Source: Pirellulaceae bacterium | Lineage (GTDB): Bacteria; Planctomycetota; Planctomycetia; Pirellulales; Thermoguttaceae | NCBI GenBank assembly: GCA_012744395.1 | Contig: JAAYCB010000182.1 | Coordinates: 1-54,593 of the forward strand | DNA length: 54,593 nucleotides | Direction of reading: 5' to 3' | Shown: positions 26,607 to 36,128 of the stretch, one piece after another | How positions within the stretch are numbered: position 1 is the first letter of the stretch | How the letters are laid out: each line of letters begins with the position of its first letter | The notes under the pieces: model-generated | The model's input: only the letters and a program-made list of their open reading frames with translations | What the model was told of the DNA's origin: nothing | Database searches by the model: none | Program-made: the position numbers and the translations under genes

Positions 26607-28049
26607 TCACGGATTCAGGAGCGGATCACCCGCCTCTTTCTGGCACGCTTCGAGCCGTGCCCGCAGGTCGGCGGAGATCGCCGCGAATTCCGGCCGTTCA
26701 AAGAGATTTTCACGCTCCAGCGGATCGTTGCCCAGATCGAACAGTTGGAAGCGGCCGATTCTTGGGTAATGGATCAGCTTCCACCGGTCGGTGCGGATCA
26801 TTCGCTGCACGTCCTGAAAATGGCCGAACACGTGCGGGTAGACCTCGGCGCTGACGTTGTGGATCGCGGCAACGAGGCTGCGGCCCTGAACGGATGGGGG
26901 GATCGGGACGCCGGCCAATTCGCAGACCGTTGGGTAAAGGTCGCGGAGATAGCACTGCGTGGCCCGGACTTCGTTCTTGGGGATGCCCGGCCCCGACAGG
27001 AGCAGAGGCACGCCGACCGTGTGTTCGTACATGTTCTGTTTGCCCCGCAGTCCGTGGCTGCCGATCGCCAGCCCATTGTCGCTGGTGAAGATAACGTACG
27101 TCCGTTCGGCCTGGCCGGTCGCCCGGACCGTCTCGAGAACACGGCCCAACTGTTCGTCCATGTGCGTGATTACGGCATAGTACACGGCCAGATCGGCGCG
27201 GACGTCATCCGGAGTCCTTGGCCAGGGGAGAAGCTGTTCGTCGCGGCCCTCGAGGTTGCCGTGGTCGAACGGGTGGCGCGGGAGGAAGTTTTTGGGCAGG
27301 GGAATGTCGCCGGGTTTATAAGCGCCCGTATAGCCCGGCGGCATGAGCAGCGGATCGTGCGGTGCGGTGAAATTGACGTGCAGGAAGAAGGGCTTTGGCG
27401 ATTCGGCTCCACGGCGGATCAGCTCGATCGCCGCGTCAGCGAATTTCGTGCTGATGTCAGGAGTCAATCCGACGCCCAACTCGGGGTCCATCGAGCCATC
27501 GTCGCCCTGGAAGACCCAGCCGCGGTAGCCGGTCACCGGGCGCCCGTGGAAATCGACCGCGTCCCGTGCCCAACGACTGCCGCCGGCAGCGAAAAGGCCG
27601 CGCGTCTGGTCGTAGCCTCGGGTGGTCGGCTTCCCGTCGTTCATCCACTTGCCGACGTACCACGCGTGGTAGCCGGCCGAACGCATCGCGTCGCCCCACA
27701 GGGTCAGGTCCTGCCGGATTCGTCCGCCGCCGAGGCTGCTGACGCCGTTGGCGAATTCTCTGCACCCGGTAAGGATTTCCGCCCGGCTGGGCACGCAGAG
27801 AGGGTCGGGGGCGATGGCCCGTGTGAAGGCGAGCCCCTCGCGGACGAGCCGGTCGAGCGTGGGCGTGCGGATATGGGGATTGCCCAGAGCGCCGATCGTG
27901 TCGGGACGCTGGTCGTCGGTGACGACGACGAGAAAATTCGGCTTCGATTGCCGCCCGGCGTCCCCTGCCTCGCAGCGCGCCGTGCAGGCCATGCCGGCAG
28001 ACGCCAGGAAGAGCATCCAGCGCGCGAGCATTCCAAATCGACAAAACAC
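26607..28049 (-). CDS. Sulfatase, formylglycine-dependent, secreted
   Basis: The 480-residue protein has a signal peptide (ARWMLFLASAGMACTARC; the cysteine could alternatively be a lipobox). It has the sulfatase core: metal-binding TDDQRPD (D45, D46), the formylglycine consensus LCVPSRAEILTG with C85 as the residue converted by FGE, KPFFLHVNFTAPHDP, and FTSDNGLAIGSHG. The C-terminal domain ends in DLGNDPLERENLFE, as usual for arylsulfatase-A-like enzymes. Substrates are probably sulfated polysaccharides, a planctomycete hallmark. The exact subfamily cannot be assigned by eye. No sulfatase-modifying gene is adjacent. Confidence 0.9.
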   Translation of the reverse strand: MFCRFGMLARWMLFLASAGMACTARCEAGDAGRQSKPNFLVVVTDDQRPDTIGALGNPHIRTPTLDRLVREGLAFTRAIAPDPLCVPSRAEILTGCREFANGVSSLGGGRIRQDLTLWGDAMRSAGYHAWYVGKWMNDGKPTTRGYDQTRGLFAAGGSRWARDAVDFHGRPVTGYRGWVFQGDDGSMDPELGVGLTPDISTKFADAAIELIRRGAESPKPFFLHVNFTAPHDPLLMPPGYTGAYKPGDIPLPKNFLPRHPFDHGNLEGRDEQLLPWPRTPDDVRADLAVYYAVITHMDEQLGRVLETVRATGQAERTYVIFTSDNGLAIGSHGLRGKQNMYEHTVGVPLLLSGPGIPKNEVRATQCYLRDLYPTVCELAGVPIPPSVQGRSLVAAIHNVSAEVYPHVFGHFQDVQRMIRTDRWKLIHYPRIGRFQLFDLGNDPLERENLFERPEFAAISADLRARLEACQKEAGDPLLNP

Positions 28050-28399
28050 GGCGCAACTCCCGGCAAAAGGCGACCCCGCATCCTTGCGGCATTATGATCG
28101 GCACGCTCGGGAAAGTACAGAAATCCCCTCGCCCCGATCCTGCCGGCGATTGCCGGTCGCCGCCGAGCCGAGCTGGCGGCAACCGGTTGCGAGCCCGGCG
28201 ACGTCCGGTAGGATAGAAGAGTAATCGTTGACCGGCGAGAGTCCCGGTTTTGGCGGCACGCATCGCCGCGGGATAAGACGAGAAGCCCGCGCGCCGCGAA
28301 ACCGGGGGCATCCCACTCGGGTCCGCCCAGCGAGCCGGACCGGGGGTTGCGCGGGGGGACCCGCGGGCCGCGGGAGCGAGTTGGAGAAGGCGACGGCTG
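28050..28399. other. Divergent intergenic region between the sulfatase and hemC
   Basis: The 350 bp should contain both promoters. On the minus strand CATAAT (28091-28096) sits about 45 bp before the sulfatase start and could be a -10 box; on the plus strand TAGGAT (28208-28213) is a weak candidate. Both are weak. No repeat, RNA or gene was found. Confidence 0.3.
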
Positions 28400-29332
28400 A
28401 TGGCACGTTCGACAAGGATTCGATTGGGGACCCGAGCCAGCAAGCTCGCCCGGTGGCAGGCCGACTGGGTGGCGGCGCGGCTGGAGGAATTGGGGGTGGC
28501 GGTCGAGCTGGTTCCGATCACCACCCGCGGGGACCGCGATCAGCGCGGGCCCATCGGCACGATCGGGACCCAGGGGGTGTTCACCAAGGAGATCCAGCGG
28601 GCGCTCCTCGACGGCCGGATCGATCTGGCCGTTCACAGTCTCAAGGATTTGCCCACCGAGCCGGTTGAAGGATTGTGCCTGGCCGCCGTCCCCGAGCGGG
28701 ACTCGGTGCGCGATGCGCTCGTCTGCCGAGAGCCGGGTTCGCTGGAAGAGCTCCGTCCGGGGGCGGTGATCGGGTCGGGCAGCCTCCGCCGCCGCGCACA
28801 GTTGCTGCACCGCCGCGCCGACCTCCAGATCGACGACATCCGAGGCAACGTCGATACGCGATTGAAGAGACTCGCCGACGGGGCTTTCGACGCGATTGTG
28901 CTCGCCGAGGCCGGTCTGAAGCGCCTTGGCCTGGCAAGCCGGATTACGCAAATCCTGCCGCCGGAGATCATGCTCTCAGCGGTCGGGCAAGGCGCTCTCG
29001 GGCTCGAGACACGGGCGGAGGACCTTGCCACCCGTTCCGCCCTCGAGCCGCTCGATCATCCCGCCAGTCATACGGCCGTGCTTGCCGAAAGAACCATGCT
29101 GGCCGCCCTTTGCGGCGGCTGCCTGGCCCCAATCGCCGGGTGGGGCCGTGTGGAAGGAGCGAAGCTGGTCCTTACCGGCCGCGTCGTCGGCGGCGACGGG
29201 AAATGCCGCATCGAGGCGACCGAAAGCGACCGGCTCACCGACGCCGCGCGGCTCGGCCGCCGCGTGGCCGATCAACTTCTGGATCAAGGGGCGGGCGACC
29301 TGATTGCCGCGGCTCGCGGGGCCTGGGGTTGA
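28400..29332 (+). CDS. hemC: Hydroxymethylbilane synthase (porphobilinogen deaminase)
   Basis: The 310-residue protein is full length and shows all hallmarks: RLGTRASKLARWQAD at the N-terminus, catalytic aspartate D83 in AVHSLKDLPT, the substrate-binding arginines in SGSLRRRAQLL and IRGNVDTRLKRL, and the dipyrromethane-cofactor cysteine C241 in ALCGGCLAPIAG. It joins four porphobilinogen molecules into the linear tetrapyrrole for haem and related cofactors. It stands alone here, without hemD or hemA. It faces the convergent lipoprotein gene across one of the 24-bp palindromes. Confidence 0.95.
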   Translation: MARSTRIRLGTRASKLARWQADWVAARLEELGVAVELVPITTRGDRDQRGPIGTIGTQGVFTKEIQRALLDGRIDLAVHSLKDLPTEPVEGLCLAAVPERDSVRDALVCREPGSLEELRPGAVIGSGSLRRRAQLLHRRADLQIDDIRGNVDTRLKRLADGAFDAIVLAEAGLKRLGLASRITQILPPEIMLSAVGQGALGLETRAEDLATRSALEPLDHPASHTAVLAERTMLAALCGGCLAPIAGWGRVEGAKLVLTGRVVGGDGKCRIEATESDRLTDAARLGRRVADQLLDQGAGDLIAAARGAWG

Positions 29333-29545
29333 TCGGCGGCTCCAGGCCATCGGCGCCGGGTGGCGGATGGATCATGCCGCCCAGGGCCGCGCCGGCTCGG
29401 CGTTCCGGCATGGTCGGTGCTCGCGCGATCCTCCCGGCTGAGCGCGCGACCGGCCGCAAGGGCCCAGGCAATCGAGCCTGCGACCCGCAACGTTCAATAG
29501 ACGCCGGGCAAGTCCAGCCGGCCAGCGATCGGGGCGCCGGCACAG

Positions 29546-29569
29546 GTTCCCAAGCGGGAGCTTGGGAAC
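29546..29569. repeat. 24-bp perfect palindrome, GTTCCCAAGC arm
   Basis: The same sequence as at 7445, including the GGGA loop and the following CAGG. It sits 12 bp before the stop of the minus-strand lipoprotein gene and about 210 bp after hemC, again between convergent gene tails. Confidence 0.8.
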
Positions 29570-29580
29570 CAGGGAATCCT

Positions 29581-30228
29581 TCACTCGCCGGGCACGAGCG
29601 ACTTGACGAATTCCCTGAACGCCGCTTCGTGCCGTGCGATCGTCTTTTCCGGCCCGTAGGCCTTGACGAACAGGTGATCGCCCTCCATCGGAATGATCGC
29701 TCCGAGCATCCGGTAGTCTGCGCGTTTCTCTCCCGGTGCAAACGGCCCGGGCTGGTCGTTGAACGTCCCGCTGAGGTCGACCAGGGTCACCTTCCGCCCG
29801 GCCACGTCGAGCGTCTCGCTGGGCTTGTCCTTGAGGTCGTCGAACTGGCCGCGCCAGCGTTCGAGATTCGCTTCGACCGATCCGCCCGCCGTGCTGACCG
29901 TCAATCGGCCGTCGGCCTGGTCGCCTTCGGCCTTAGGGAGGGCAAACTCGGCCGTGATCAGGCTGACGCGCGGCTGCCGCTGGATCCAGTCCTCCGGCGC
30001 CTTGATGTTCAGCGCTGCGGCAGCCGTCGCGGCAGCCGGCGGCGCCTGGGGCATGTCCGGCAGGCGGGCCGGCGGGGCATCTGCCGCCCGATCGCCTCCC
30101 CGGCCGTCCCCCTCGATCGATTCAGAGGGGGGCACGTCGAGCGTTTGCCGGCGCACGGGATGGTTCGTCTCGCCGCAACCGGCAACAAGCATCAGGCAGC
30201 CGAAGCACGCGAAGATTCGCTGGTTCAT
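29581..30228 (-). CDS. Predicted lipoprotein of unknown function
   Basis: The 215-residue protein has a lipoprotein signal (IFACFGCLMLVAGC, lipobox LVAGC with the lipidated cysteine at about residue 18), a disordered Pro/Ala-rich stretch and then a folded domain. The folded part begins at IKAPEDWIQRQPRVSL, contains GGSVEANLERWRGQF, VTLVDLSGTFND and YRMLGAIIPMEGDHLFVK, and ends EAAFREFVKSL. This pattern recurs in planctomycete lipoproteins that I can only call hypothetical. It probably sits on the periplasmic face of a membrane. It is downstream of, and co-directional with, the folate genes, with about 150 bp between it and fhs. Confidence 0.7.
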   Translation of the reverse strand: MNQRIFACFGCLMLVAGCGETNHPVRRQTLDVPPSESIEGDGRGGDRAADAPPARLPDMPQAPPAAATAAAALNIKAPEDWIQRQPRVSLITAEFALPKAEGDQADGRLTVSTAGGSVEANLERWRGQFDDLKDKPSETLDVAGRKVTLVDLSGTFNDQPGPFAPGEKRADYRMLGAIIPMEGDHLFVKAYGPEKTIARHEAAFREFVKSLVPGE

Positions 30229-30382
30229 GAGAAGAAACCCCTTGGCAAAACAGTTCTCAGCCCGTCGCCGCGCAAGCGCGGGGCACGTCCGCTGCGGCGA
30301 GAACCTGTAACCTTTAATCTGTAATCGTCAATCCGCGGACACCCAGAAGCACCGGCGGGCGCTGCCCGGACCGCCGCGCGGC

Positions 30383-32074
30383 TCAGAAGAGTCCGACGAT
30401 TTCCTCGTCTTCGTTGATGTCGATCATCTCGGCCGCGGGCGTTTTGGGCAACCCCGGCATGGTCATGATGTCGCCGGTCAGCACGACCACGTATCCCGCG
30501 CCGGCTGCGACACGGACGTCGCGCAGCGGCACATCGAACTTCTTCGGCCGGCCCTTGAGGCCGGGGTCGGTCGAGAGGGAATACTGCGTCTTGGCCATGC
30601 AGATCGGCAGTTCGCCGTAGCCGGCCTCCTGGAGCTGATGGAACTTCGCGCGAAGCTTCTTGTCGGCCAGGACCTCGGTCGCGCCGTAAATCTCGCGGCA
30701 GATGATTCCGACCTTGTCCCAGAGCGTGCAGGTGTTCGGATAGAGCAGCGTGAAATCGGTTTTCGTATTCTCGGCGACGCGGATCACGGCGCGGGCCAGC
30801 GCCTCGGCGCCGCTGCCGCCCCGCGCCCAATGCTCGGCGCGGAGGATCTCCACGCCCAGGTACGCGCATTTGTCCTTGATGAACTGGATCTCTTCGTCGG
30901 TGTCGGAGAGAAACGAGTTGATCGCCACCACGACCGGCAAGCCGAACCGGTGGACGTTTTCGATGTGCTTCTTCAGGTTCTCGACGCCCTTGTCCAGGGC
31001 CTCGCTGTTCGGCCGGGTGAGGTCTTTCAAGGCGACGCCGCCGTGGTGCTTCAGCGCCCGGACCGTGGCCACGATGACGACGGCGGCGGGACTGATCCCT
31101 GCGCTGCGGCACTTGATGTTCATGAACTTCTCGGCGCCGAGGTCCGCTCCGAAACCGGCCTCCGTCACGGTATACTCGGCCAGGCGCATGGCCAGCTTGG
31201 TCGCGATCACGCTGTTGCATCCGTGCGCGATGTTGGCGAACGGCCCGCCGTGGACGAAGGCCGGCGTATGTTCGAGCGTCTGCACGAGGTTCGGCTTGAT
31301 GGCGTCCTTCAGCAGCACGGCCATCGCGCCGTGGACCTTCAGATCGGCGGCCGTGACCGGCTTGCGGTCGCCGGTTTGCCCGACCACGATCCGCCCCAGG
31401 CGGTGTTTCAATTCGGTGAGCGACTCGGAGAGGCACAGGATGGCCATGACCTCCGATGCGACGGTGATATCGAAGGTGCTTTCGCGCGGCACACCGTTGT
31501 TCGGACCGCCAAGGCCGACCGTCACGCTGCGGAGGGCCCGATCGTTCATGTCGACGACGCGGCCCCACTGGAGGCGCCGCACATCGAGCCCCAGCCGGTT
31601 GCCGTGATGGATGTGGTTGTCGAGGATCGCGGCCAGCAGATTGTGGGCCAATTCGATGGCGTGGATGTCGCCGGTGAAGTGGAGGTTGATGTCCTCCATC
31701 GGCACGACCTGGGAATAGCCGCCGCCGGCCGCCCCGCCCTTCATGCCGAAGCAGGGGCCCATCGAGGGCTCCCTGAGGCAGACGGCGGCCGTCTTGCCCG
31801 CCCGCCGCAACGCGTCGGCCAGGCCGATGCTCGTCGTCGTCTTGCCCTCGCCCGCCGGCGTGGGGGTGATCGCCGTGACCAGGATCAGCTTGCCGCCGGC
31901 CGCGCCGGCGAGCCGGTGAAACAGGTCCAGGGAGACCTTGGCCTTGTACTTGCCGTAGAGTTCCAGATCGTCGGCGGGGATGTTCAGTTCCGCGGCGATC
32001 TCGGTGATCGGCCGCAGGCTGGCCCGCCGGGCGATTTCGATCGCGGCAGGCACTTCGGGCAAGTTGGAGGGCAT
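30383..32074 (-). CDS. fhs: Formate--tetrahydrofolate ligase
   Basis: The 563-residue protein is full length for the family. It has the ATP-binding P-loop-like [16 protein letters not shown] (about residues 67-82), [32 protein letters not shown] and [20 protein letters not shown]. It joins formate to tetrahydrofolate with ATP to give 10-formyl-THF, the entry step of the methyl branch of one-carbon metabolism. About 190 bp upstream on the same strand is the methylene-THF reductase homologue. FolD is not in the window. The direction in vivo (assimilation or formate release) cannot be told from sequence. Confidence 0.95.
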   Translation of the reverse strand: MPSNLPEVPAAIEIARRASLRPITEIAAELNIPADDLELYGKYKAKVSLDLFHRLAGAAGGKLILVTAITPTPAGEGKTTTSIGLADALRRAGKTAAVCLREPSMGPCFGMKGGAAGGGYSQVVPMEDINLHFTGDIHAIELAHNLLAAILDNHIHHGNRLGLDVRRLQWGRVVDMNDRALRSVTVGLGGPNNGVPRESTFDITVASEVMAILCLSESLTELKHRLGRIVVGQTGDRKPVTAADLKVHGAMAVLLKDAIKPNLVQTLEHTPAFVHGGPFANIAHGCNSVIATKLAMRLAEYTVTEAGFGADLGAEKFMNIKCRSAGISPAAVVIVATVRALKHHGGVALKDLTRPNSEALDKGVENLKKHIENVHRFGLPVVVAINSFLSDTDEEIQFIKDKCAYLGVEILRAEHWARGGSGAEALARAVIRVAENTKTDFTLLYPNTCTLWDKVGIICREIYGATEVLADKKLRAKFHQLQEAGYGELPICMAKTQYSLSTDPGLKGRPKKFDVPLRDVRVAAGAGYVVVLTGDIMTMPGLPKTPAAEMIDINEDEEIVGLF

Positions 32075-32265
32075 GGTCCGTTTCCGCTAGGTTCGCTGGT
32101 AAAGTCCCCCAATATATAGTCCCGCCGGCTGATCGCTGCAAGCGCAGCAGCGGCTGTCTCCCCGCGGCGCGGGCTGGCGCGGATCGCCCGGTGCCGGCGG
32201 CAATCGGGCGGTTGGCTTGAGCAGGGACGGCCGGGGGGAGCAAGGGGACGGTCTCCCGGCAGCCC

Positions 32266-33906
32266 TCAGGGGGAATCGCCAGGCTTGGTTGACTTCTGGC
32301 CGCTCGACTCCCGCGGGTTGCCGGCCGGCGGTTCTTGCGGAGCATGGTGGTCGCGGTCGAGATACGTATTGGCCCAGGAGGAGGTGTGCAAGAGGTCCGC
32401 GTTATGCAACACAGGGGGGCCATCGGCCAGCGATTCCGACTCCCCATAGTATTTGAGCCGCTGGTAGACCCTCGTCCAAAAACACTCCTTGTCCCCCAGT
32501 TCACACCTGCCGTCGGCCGATCCGCCGCAGGGCCCGTTGCGGCTCCCCTTGGAGCAACCCGCCAACGGGCATAGATAGGCGCAGTCAGGCAGGCTGCAAT
32601 CGCCACAGTCCTGGCATCCATAACCGAGCTGCTTGGCTTGACGCTCCAGCCAATAGGAGAACGGGCCGAGAATCCTGGAATTGTCGACGCGCGAGAAGAC
32701 ACGGCGCATGACGCCCCAGAGGGCCTTGCCGCGCGTGAACGCCACGTCGTGGACGCGCCGCGAAAGGCGGTAGCCCAGGGTCACTTCCTTGCTCCGCGGC
32801 GGTCGCCGGAGCGACTGGAGATACTCGGAGTTGACCCGCGAGGGGTCGCCCAGCCCGGTCGCCGGATCATGTTCGAAGAGGAAGAACTCGCCGGGCCGGC
32901 CATAGCGGATCTGCTTGAGAAACTCGCGCCAGTCTTCGCCGCCGAAACCCTCCGCCATCTCGATGATCTCGGCGAACACGGCCGCGTCGGCCGTGCCGCC
33001 GAGGTAGCCGGCGGCGAAACCGAGACCTTTGAAGACCGCCAGCTGCTTGGCGGCCAATTCGCGGAAGAACTTGCGGCCCTTGTCCTTGCCGGCGGCGTAC
33101 TTGTTCACGTCGTCCATCAGCGAATCGCTCACCACGCAGCCGGGCAACTTGCCGGCGTGGAACATCCGGGCCACCGTCTTGGTCAGCAGGTAGACGTTGC
33201 CGATCACCGGCGCTTCCATTCCCCGCGCGGCGAGCAGCAGCTTGACCTCGTTGAACTTCCGCATGTCGTATCCCAGCTGGGGGATCACCCAGCGGGCGCC
33301 GGCGCGGAGCTTGCGGAGGAGCTTGAAATACTGCGGCACAAGCTCGGATTCGCGCAGCTTGAACGGCGAGACGGCGCAGCCGATGAAGAAGTCGGTCGCC
33401 GGCAGCGTCTGCGGCGCCCCGCGGCGGCCGGGAATCGTGAGCCCTTCGTTCATCGACCGCATCAGCTGGATCAGCCCGAGCGAATCGAGGTCGAACACCG
33501 GCCGCGCTGTGCCGCCGAAGCCCCCGCTGGGATAGTCGCCCGTCAGGGCCAGCACGTTGTCGAACCCCGTGGCCGCATAGCGCCAGCAGGCGGACTCCAA
33601 ACCGTTGCGATTCATGTCCTTGCAGGTCAAATGCAGGACGACTCTTCGCCGCTGCGACGAGACCAGCCCGCCCAGCCAGTCGGCCGGCAGCATCGGCACT
33701 CCACCCGGACTGTCCGTGATCGAGATATACCCGATCCGCGGATCGGCGAGCAGCGTCTCGGCCAGTTCCCTGATCCGATCGGGTTGCTGCGGCGGCGAGA
33801 ATCCCCGCGCCGTGACGACCTCGGCGCCATAACAGAAAGAGTCGCCGAGCAGAAGGTTGCGATAACTCGGCCGCGCGGCCGCGGCAGGTGGAGAGCCGTT
33901 GTGCAT
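32266..33906 (-). CDS. metF: Methylenetetrahydrofolate reductase fused to MTHFR_C (MetV-like) domain
   Basis: The 546-residue protein has an N-terminal MetF TIM barrel (about residues 15-300: GAEVVTARGF, HLTCKDMNRNGLES, NVLALTGDYPSGG, FFIGCAVSPFK, IPQLGYDMRKF). A middle segment follows, then a C-terminal cysteine-rich MTHFR_C domain (CQDCGDCSLPDCAYLCP, CSKGSRNGPCGG, CELGDKECFWTR). In acetogens the equivalent MetV partner is a separate zinc/Fe-S protein that works with MetF; here both are one chain. The reaction is methylene-THF to methyl-THF or the reverse. No ribosome site precedes the annotated ATG, where a heptamer repeat lies instead. Conservation begins about residue 14 (SYRNLLLGDSF), so a slightly later start is possible. 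Confidence 0.85.
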   Translation of the reverse strand: MHNGSPPAAAARPSYRNLLLGDSFCYGAEVVTARGFSPPQQPDRIRELAETLLADPRIGYISITDSPGGVPMLPADWLGGLVSSQRRRVVLHLTCKDMNRNGLESACWRYAATGFDNVLALTGDYPSGGFGGTARPVFDLDSLGLIQLMRSMNEGLTIPGRRGAPQTLPATDFFIGCAVSPFKLRESELVPQYFKLLRKLRAGARWVIPQLGYDMRKFNEVKLLLAARGMEAPVIGNVYLLTKTVARMFHAGKLPGCVVSDSLMDDVNKYAAGKDKGRKFFRELAAKQLAVFKGLGFAAGYLGGTADAAVFAEIIEMAEGFGGEDWREFLKQIRYGRPGEFFLFEHDPATGLGDPSRVNSEYLQSLRRPPRSKEVTLGYRLSRRVHDVAFTRGKALWGVMRRVFSRVDNSRILGPFSYWLERQAKQLGYGCQDCGDCSLPDCAYLCPLAGCSKGSRNGPCGGSADGRCELGDKECFWTRVYQRLKYYGESESLADGPPVLHNADLLHTSSWANTYLDRDHHAPQEPPAGNPRESSGQKSTKPGDSP

Positions 33907-33923
33907 GGGGCTAGGGGCTCGGG

Positions 33924-33951
33924 GTTCAGGGTTCAGGGTTCAGGGTTCAGG
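33924..33951. repeat. Tandem heptamer GTTCAGG, four copies
   Basis: Four exact copies of GTTCAGG in the + orientation (CCTGAAC on the minus strand) lie 18-45 bp upstream of the minus-strand metF start. They occupy the leader where a ribosome site would be expected. Perfect short repeats of this kind can change copy number by slippage. Confidence 0.8.
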
Positions 33952-33967
33952 CCTTCCCTCCATCCTC

Positions 33968-33991
33968 GTTCCCAAGCTCCGGCTTGGGAAC
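33968..33991. repeat. 24-bp perfect palindrome, GTTCCCAAGC arm, TCCG loop
   Basis: Same arms as the other three copies, with loop TCCG and followed by CAGG. This copy lies between two minus-strand genes: just after the PQQ propeller gene and before metF. Confidence 0.8.
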
Positions 33992-34011
33992 CAGGAGAGC
34001 CGCGAGACCGG

Positions 34012-35388
34012 TCATTCCTGGGACCCGGCCGATTCGTCTGGGGCGGCGGACAGGTCGACGCAGACGATTTCACGGTCGTTTCGAGCGAAGACGCGCCGAT
34101 TGGCGAACGCGGGATGCGACCAGACCACGTTGCGCCTGCCAACCCTGAGCGTCGGCTCGATGATCTTCAGGCGGCCGATTTCGTCGTATCCGGCGGGGCC
34201 GAGCCGCGCGAGGACCAATTCGCCGTGTTCGTTGAAGAGGAAGAACCGGTCTCCGTGGCGGATCAAGAATGCATTGGCCCAGCGGTTTTCTCCGGTTGCC
34301 TCAAGCGTCTCCCAGAGCCGCTCTCCCGTGTCCAGGTCGAGGCACCGCAGGTGCCCGTAGCTGTCGACCCCGAACAGGTGATCGGCAAACACCGCCGGCG
34401 TCGACATCAGGCAGTGCAGCTTGTCGGTGTTCCGCGGCAGTTCGCTCCTACTGAAGCCCTGCCAGAGGAGTTCGGCCGCGGGCCCGCCTGGCGCCAGGCG
34501 CAACATCCGCGGACCATCGAAAAACGAGGAGACAAACAGCAGTCGCCGTTGGGGATCGAAGACGGGCGTGGCGACCGCATGGGCCATCTTGGTCTTGTAG
34601 GGGAATTCCCAGTAGGGCTTGCCCGTGGCCGGGTCGAGCGAATGGACGCCCAGCGAGTTCCAGACAATCAGTTGGCGGGCGCCGCCGGCCTCGATGATGA
34701 TCGGCGAGCTGTAACCGGGGTCCTCGGCGTCGAGGCTGCGCCAGACCTCTTCGCCCGATCGCAGGTCGAGCGCCACGACGCATGCGCCGCCGGCGCCGCC
34801 GGCAAGCACGATCAATCGCTGGCCGTCAACCAGCGGAGCGGAGGCCATGCCCCAGGGATTGATCACCGTGCCGAAATCGCGGACGTAGTTCTTGGACCAC
34901 AGCACCCGGCCATCGGCGGCGGCGAGGCAGACCAAATCGCCCATCGCGCCGACGGTGTAGACCCTGCCGTCCGAGACCGTCGGGGTCGCCCGCGGACCGG
35001 AAGGATAGCTGACCTGGTAGCGGCAGGGGTAGACGTGCTGCCAGAGGAGTTTGCCGGTCTTCTCATCGAGACAGAAGACGCGTTCCGCCCCCTCGACCGG
35101 CGCTGTGACATTCCACGCGTTGACCGATGCCGTGGCGTCCGCCGGAAGAATCCGGTCGCAGCCGAAGACGCGGCCTCCGGCCACGGCGGGGCCGGCGAAT
35201 CCACCGCCAAGCGGAGTTCGCCAGGCATACGCCGGCTTCTCCGGCAGGGTTTCGACGACGCCCGTTTCGCGCCAAACGCCGTCGCGCTGGGGGCCGCGCC
35301 ATTGGGGCCAGTCGTCGGCCGCCAGGCGGGCTACGGTCGTCAACACCAGGACAACCGAAAGGATGGAGGGGAAGCACCGATTCTTCAT
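34012..35388 (-). CDS. Secreted PQQ-type beta-propeller protein
   Basis: The 458-residue protein has a signal peptide (SILSVVLVLTTVARLAADD) followed by the entry motif DDWPQWRGPQRDGVW and PQQ-like blades: LLWQHVYPCRYQVSY, VLWSKNYVRDF, VWRSLDAEDPGY, LWETLEATGENRW. It has no membrane helix beyond the signal, so it is periplasmic. Like the other propellers in the window, no catalytic residues of true quinoprotein dehydrogenases were recognised. It lies upstream of metF on the same strand; functional linkage to C1 metabolism is not evident. Confidence 0.82.
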   Translation of the reverse strand: MKNRCFPSILSVVLVLTTVARLAADDWPQWRGPQRDGVWRETGVVETLPEKPAYAWRTPLGGGFAGPAVAGGRVFGCDRILPADATASVNAWNVTAPVEGAERVFCLDEKTGKLLWQHVYPCRYQVSYPSGPRATPTVSDGRVYTVGAMGDLVCLAAADGRVLWSKNYVRDFGTVINPWGMASAPLVDGQRLIVLAGGAGGACVVALDLRSGEEVWRSLDAEDPGYSSPIIIEAGGARQLIVWNSLGVHSLDPATGKPYWEFPYKTKMAHAVATPVFDPQRRLLFVSSFFDGPRMLRLAPGGPAAELLWQGFSRSELPRNTDKLHCLMSTPAVFADHLFGVDSYGHLRCLDLDTGERLWETLEATGENRWANAFLIRHGDRFFLFNEHGELVLARLGPAGYDEIGRLKIIEPTLRVGRRNVVWSHPAFANRRVFARNDREIVCVDLSAAPDESAGSQE

Positions 35389-35708
35389 GGGTCGTTCCGA
35401 GTGTCCGTCAAGGCTTGCGGCGCCGGCACGCGTTCCGGTCGGGTGTCGCCCGCGCGTCGAAGGCAGGATAGAATCGTCTCAGCGCGGCCCGCCGCGGGAG
35501 ACGACCGATACGATTATAGCCGGCGGTCGCCCGCCTGGCACGCGGGCCGGACGGTCGATTCGGCACAACGGCTGCGCCGGGCGACCAGCCCGGCACGCGG
35601 GCGGAATGCCGCACGGTGCCGCGAAGAGGGCATGCCCTTCCCCGAAGTCGCCCTGAAGAAGGCAAAACGGCGGACCCGCCATCGGGGCCGCGGGAGTACG
35701 ATCAAGAG
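35389..35708. other. Divergent intergenic region
   Basis: This 320-bp region separates the PQQ propeller start (minus) from the small protein start (plus). No recognised repeat, RNA or promoter; frames in it are unsupported. Confidence 0.35.
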
Positions 35709-35927
35709 ATGCGGGAGATCAACGGCGAGCGGTTCTACGTGCGGCTGGGTGCGTCCCAGGCGAGAAAGCGGCTTCGCGGGATCGGCTTCGGAGTGCGAAA
35801 AGTCGAAACCGCCGGCACCGGCCGCGCGCTGATCATCCACACCGCCACCGGCGAGCACCTCCGCAAGTTGAAGGCGGTGTTTCGCGATGTCCTGGAGGCT
35901 GAAGACGGAGAGCCGGGCGAAGTCTGA
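35709..35927 (+). CDS. Small basic protein of unknown function
   Basis: The 72-residue protein reads MREINGERFYVRLGASQARK, then a glycine-containing core and VFRDVLEAEDGEPGEV at the end. Its alternation of short strands (FYVRLG, IGFGVRKVET, ALIIHTATGE) and a C-terminal helix looks like a folded small alpha/beta domain, not random frame. I do not recognise the family. Longer upstream frames lack conservation cues. It is followed after about 200 bp by an exported redoxin. Confidence 0.55.
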   Translation: MREINGERFYVRLGASQARKRLRGIGFGVRKVETAGTGRALIIHTATGEHLRKLKAVFRDVLEAEDGEPGEV

Positions 35928-36128
35928 ATCGCTCAAGAAGAACCCATGCAGAGGGGGGGGTCTCGTCTTTTTGCCGCCAAAAGGGTCGTCCGCACCTTGC
36001 CTTTCCCGGCCGCTCGGTGAATCATTCGGGAGACAATCCGGAAAGGAATCGCGCGGCAACACGTCTGGCTCGCATGAGACGCGGGCCGGCCCGTTTCCCC
36101 CGTTTTTCGTGCTGAAAAGGAGAATTCC

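Noticed and set aside
30225-32702. Long minus-strand frame of over 800 codons overlapping fhs
   Set aside because: It is the alternative frame of the formate-THF ligase region; only the fhs frame shows conserved motifs.
32638-35832. Very long open frame (over 1000 codons) on the + strand
   Set aside because: It is antisense to the methylene-THF reductase and the PQQ propeller, both of which have clear family motifs on the minus strand. High GC keeps antisense frames open.
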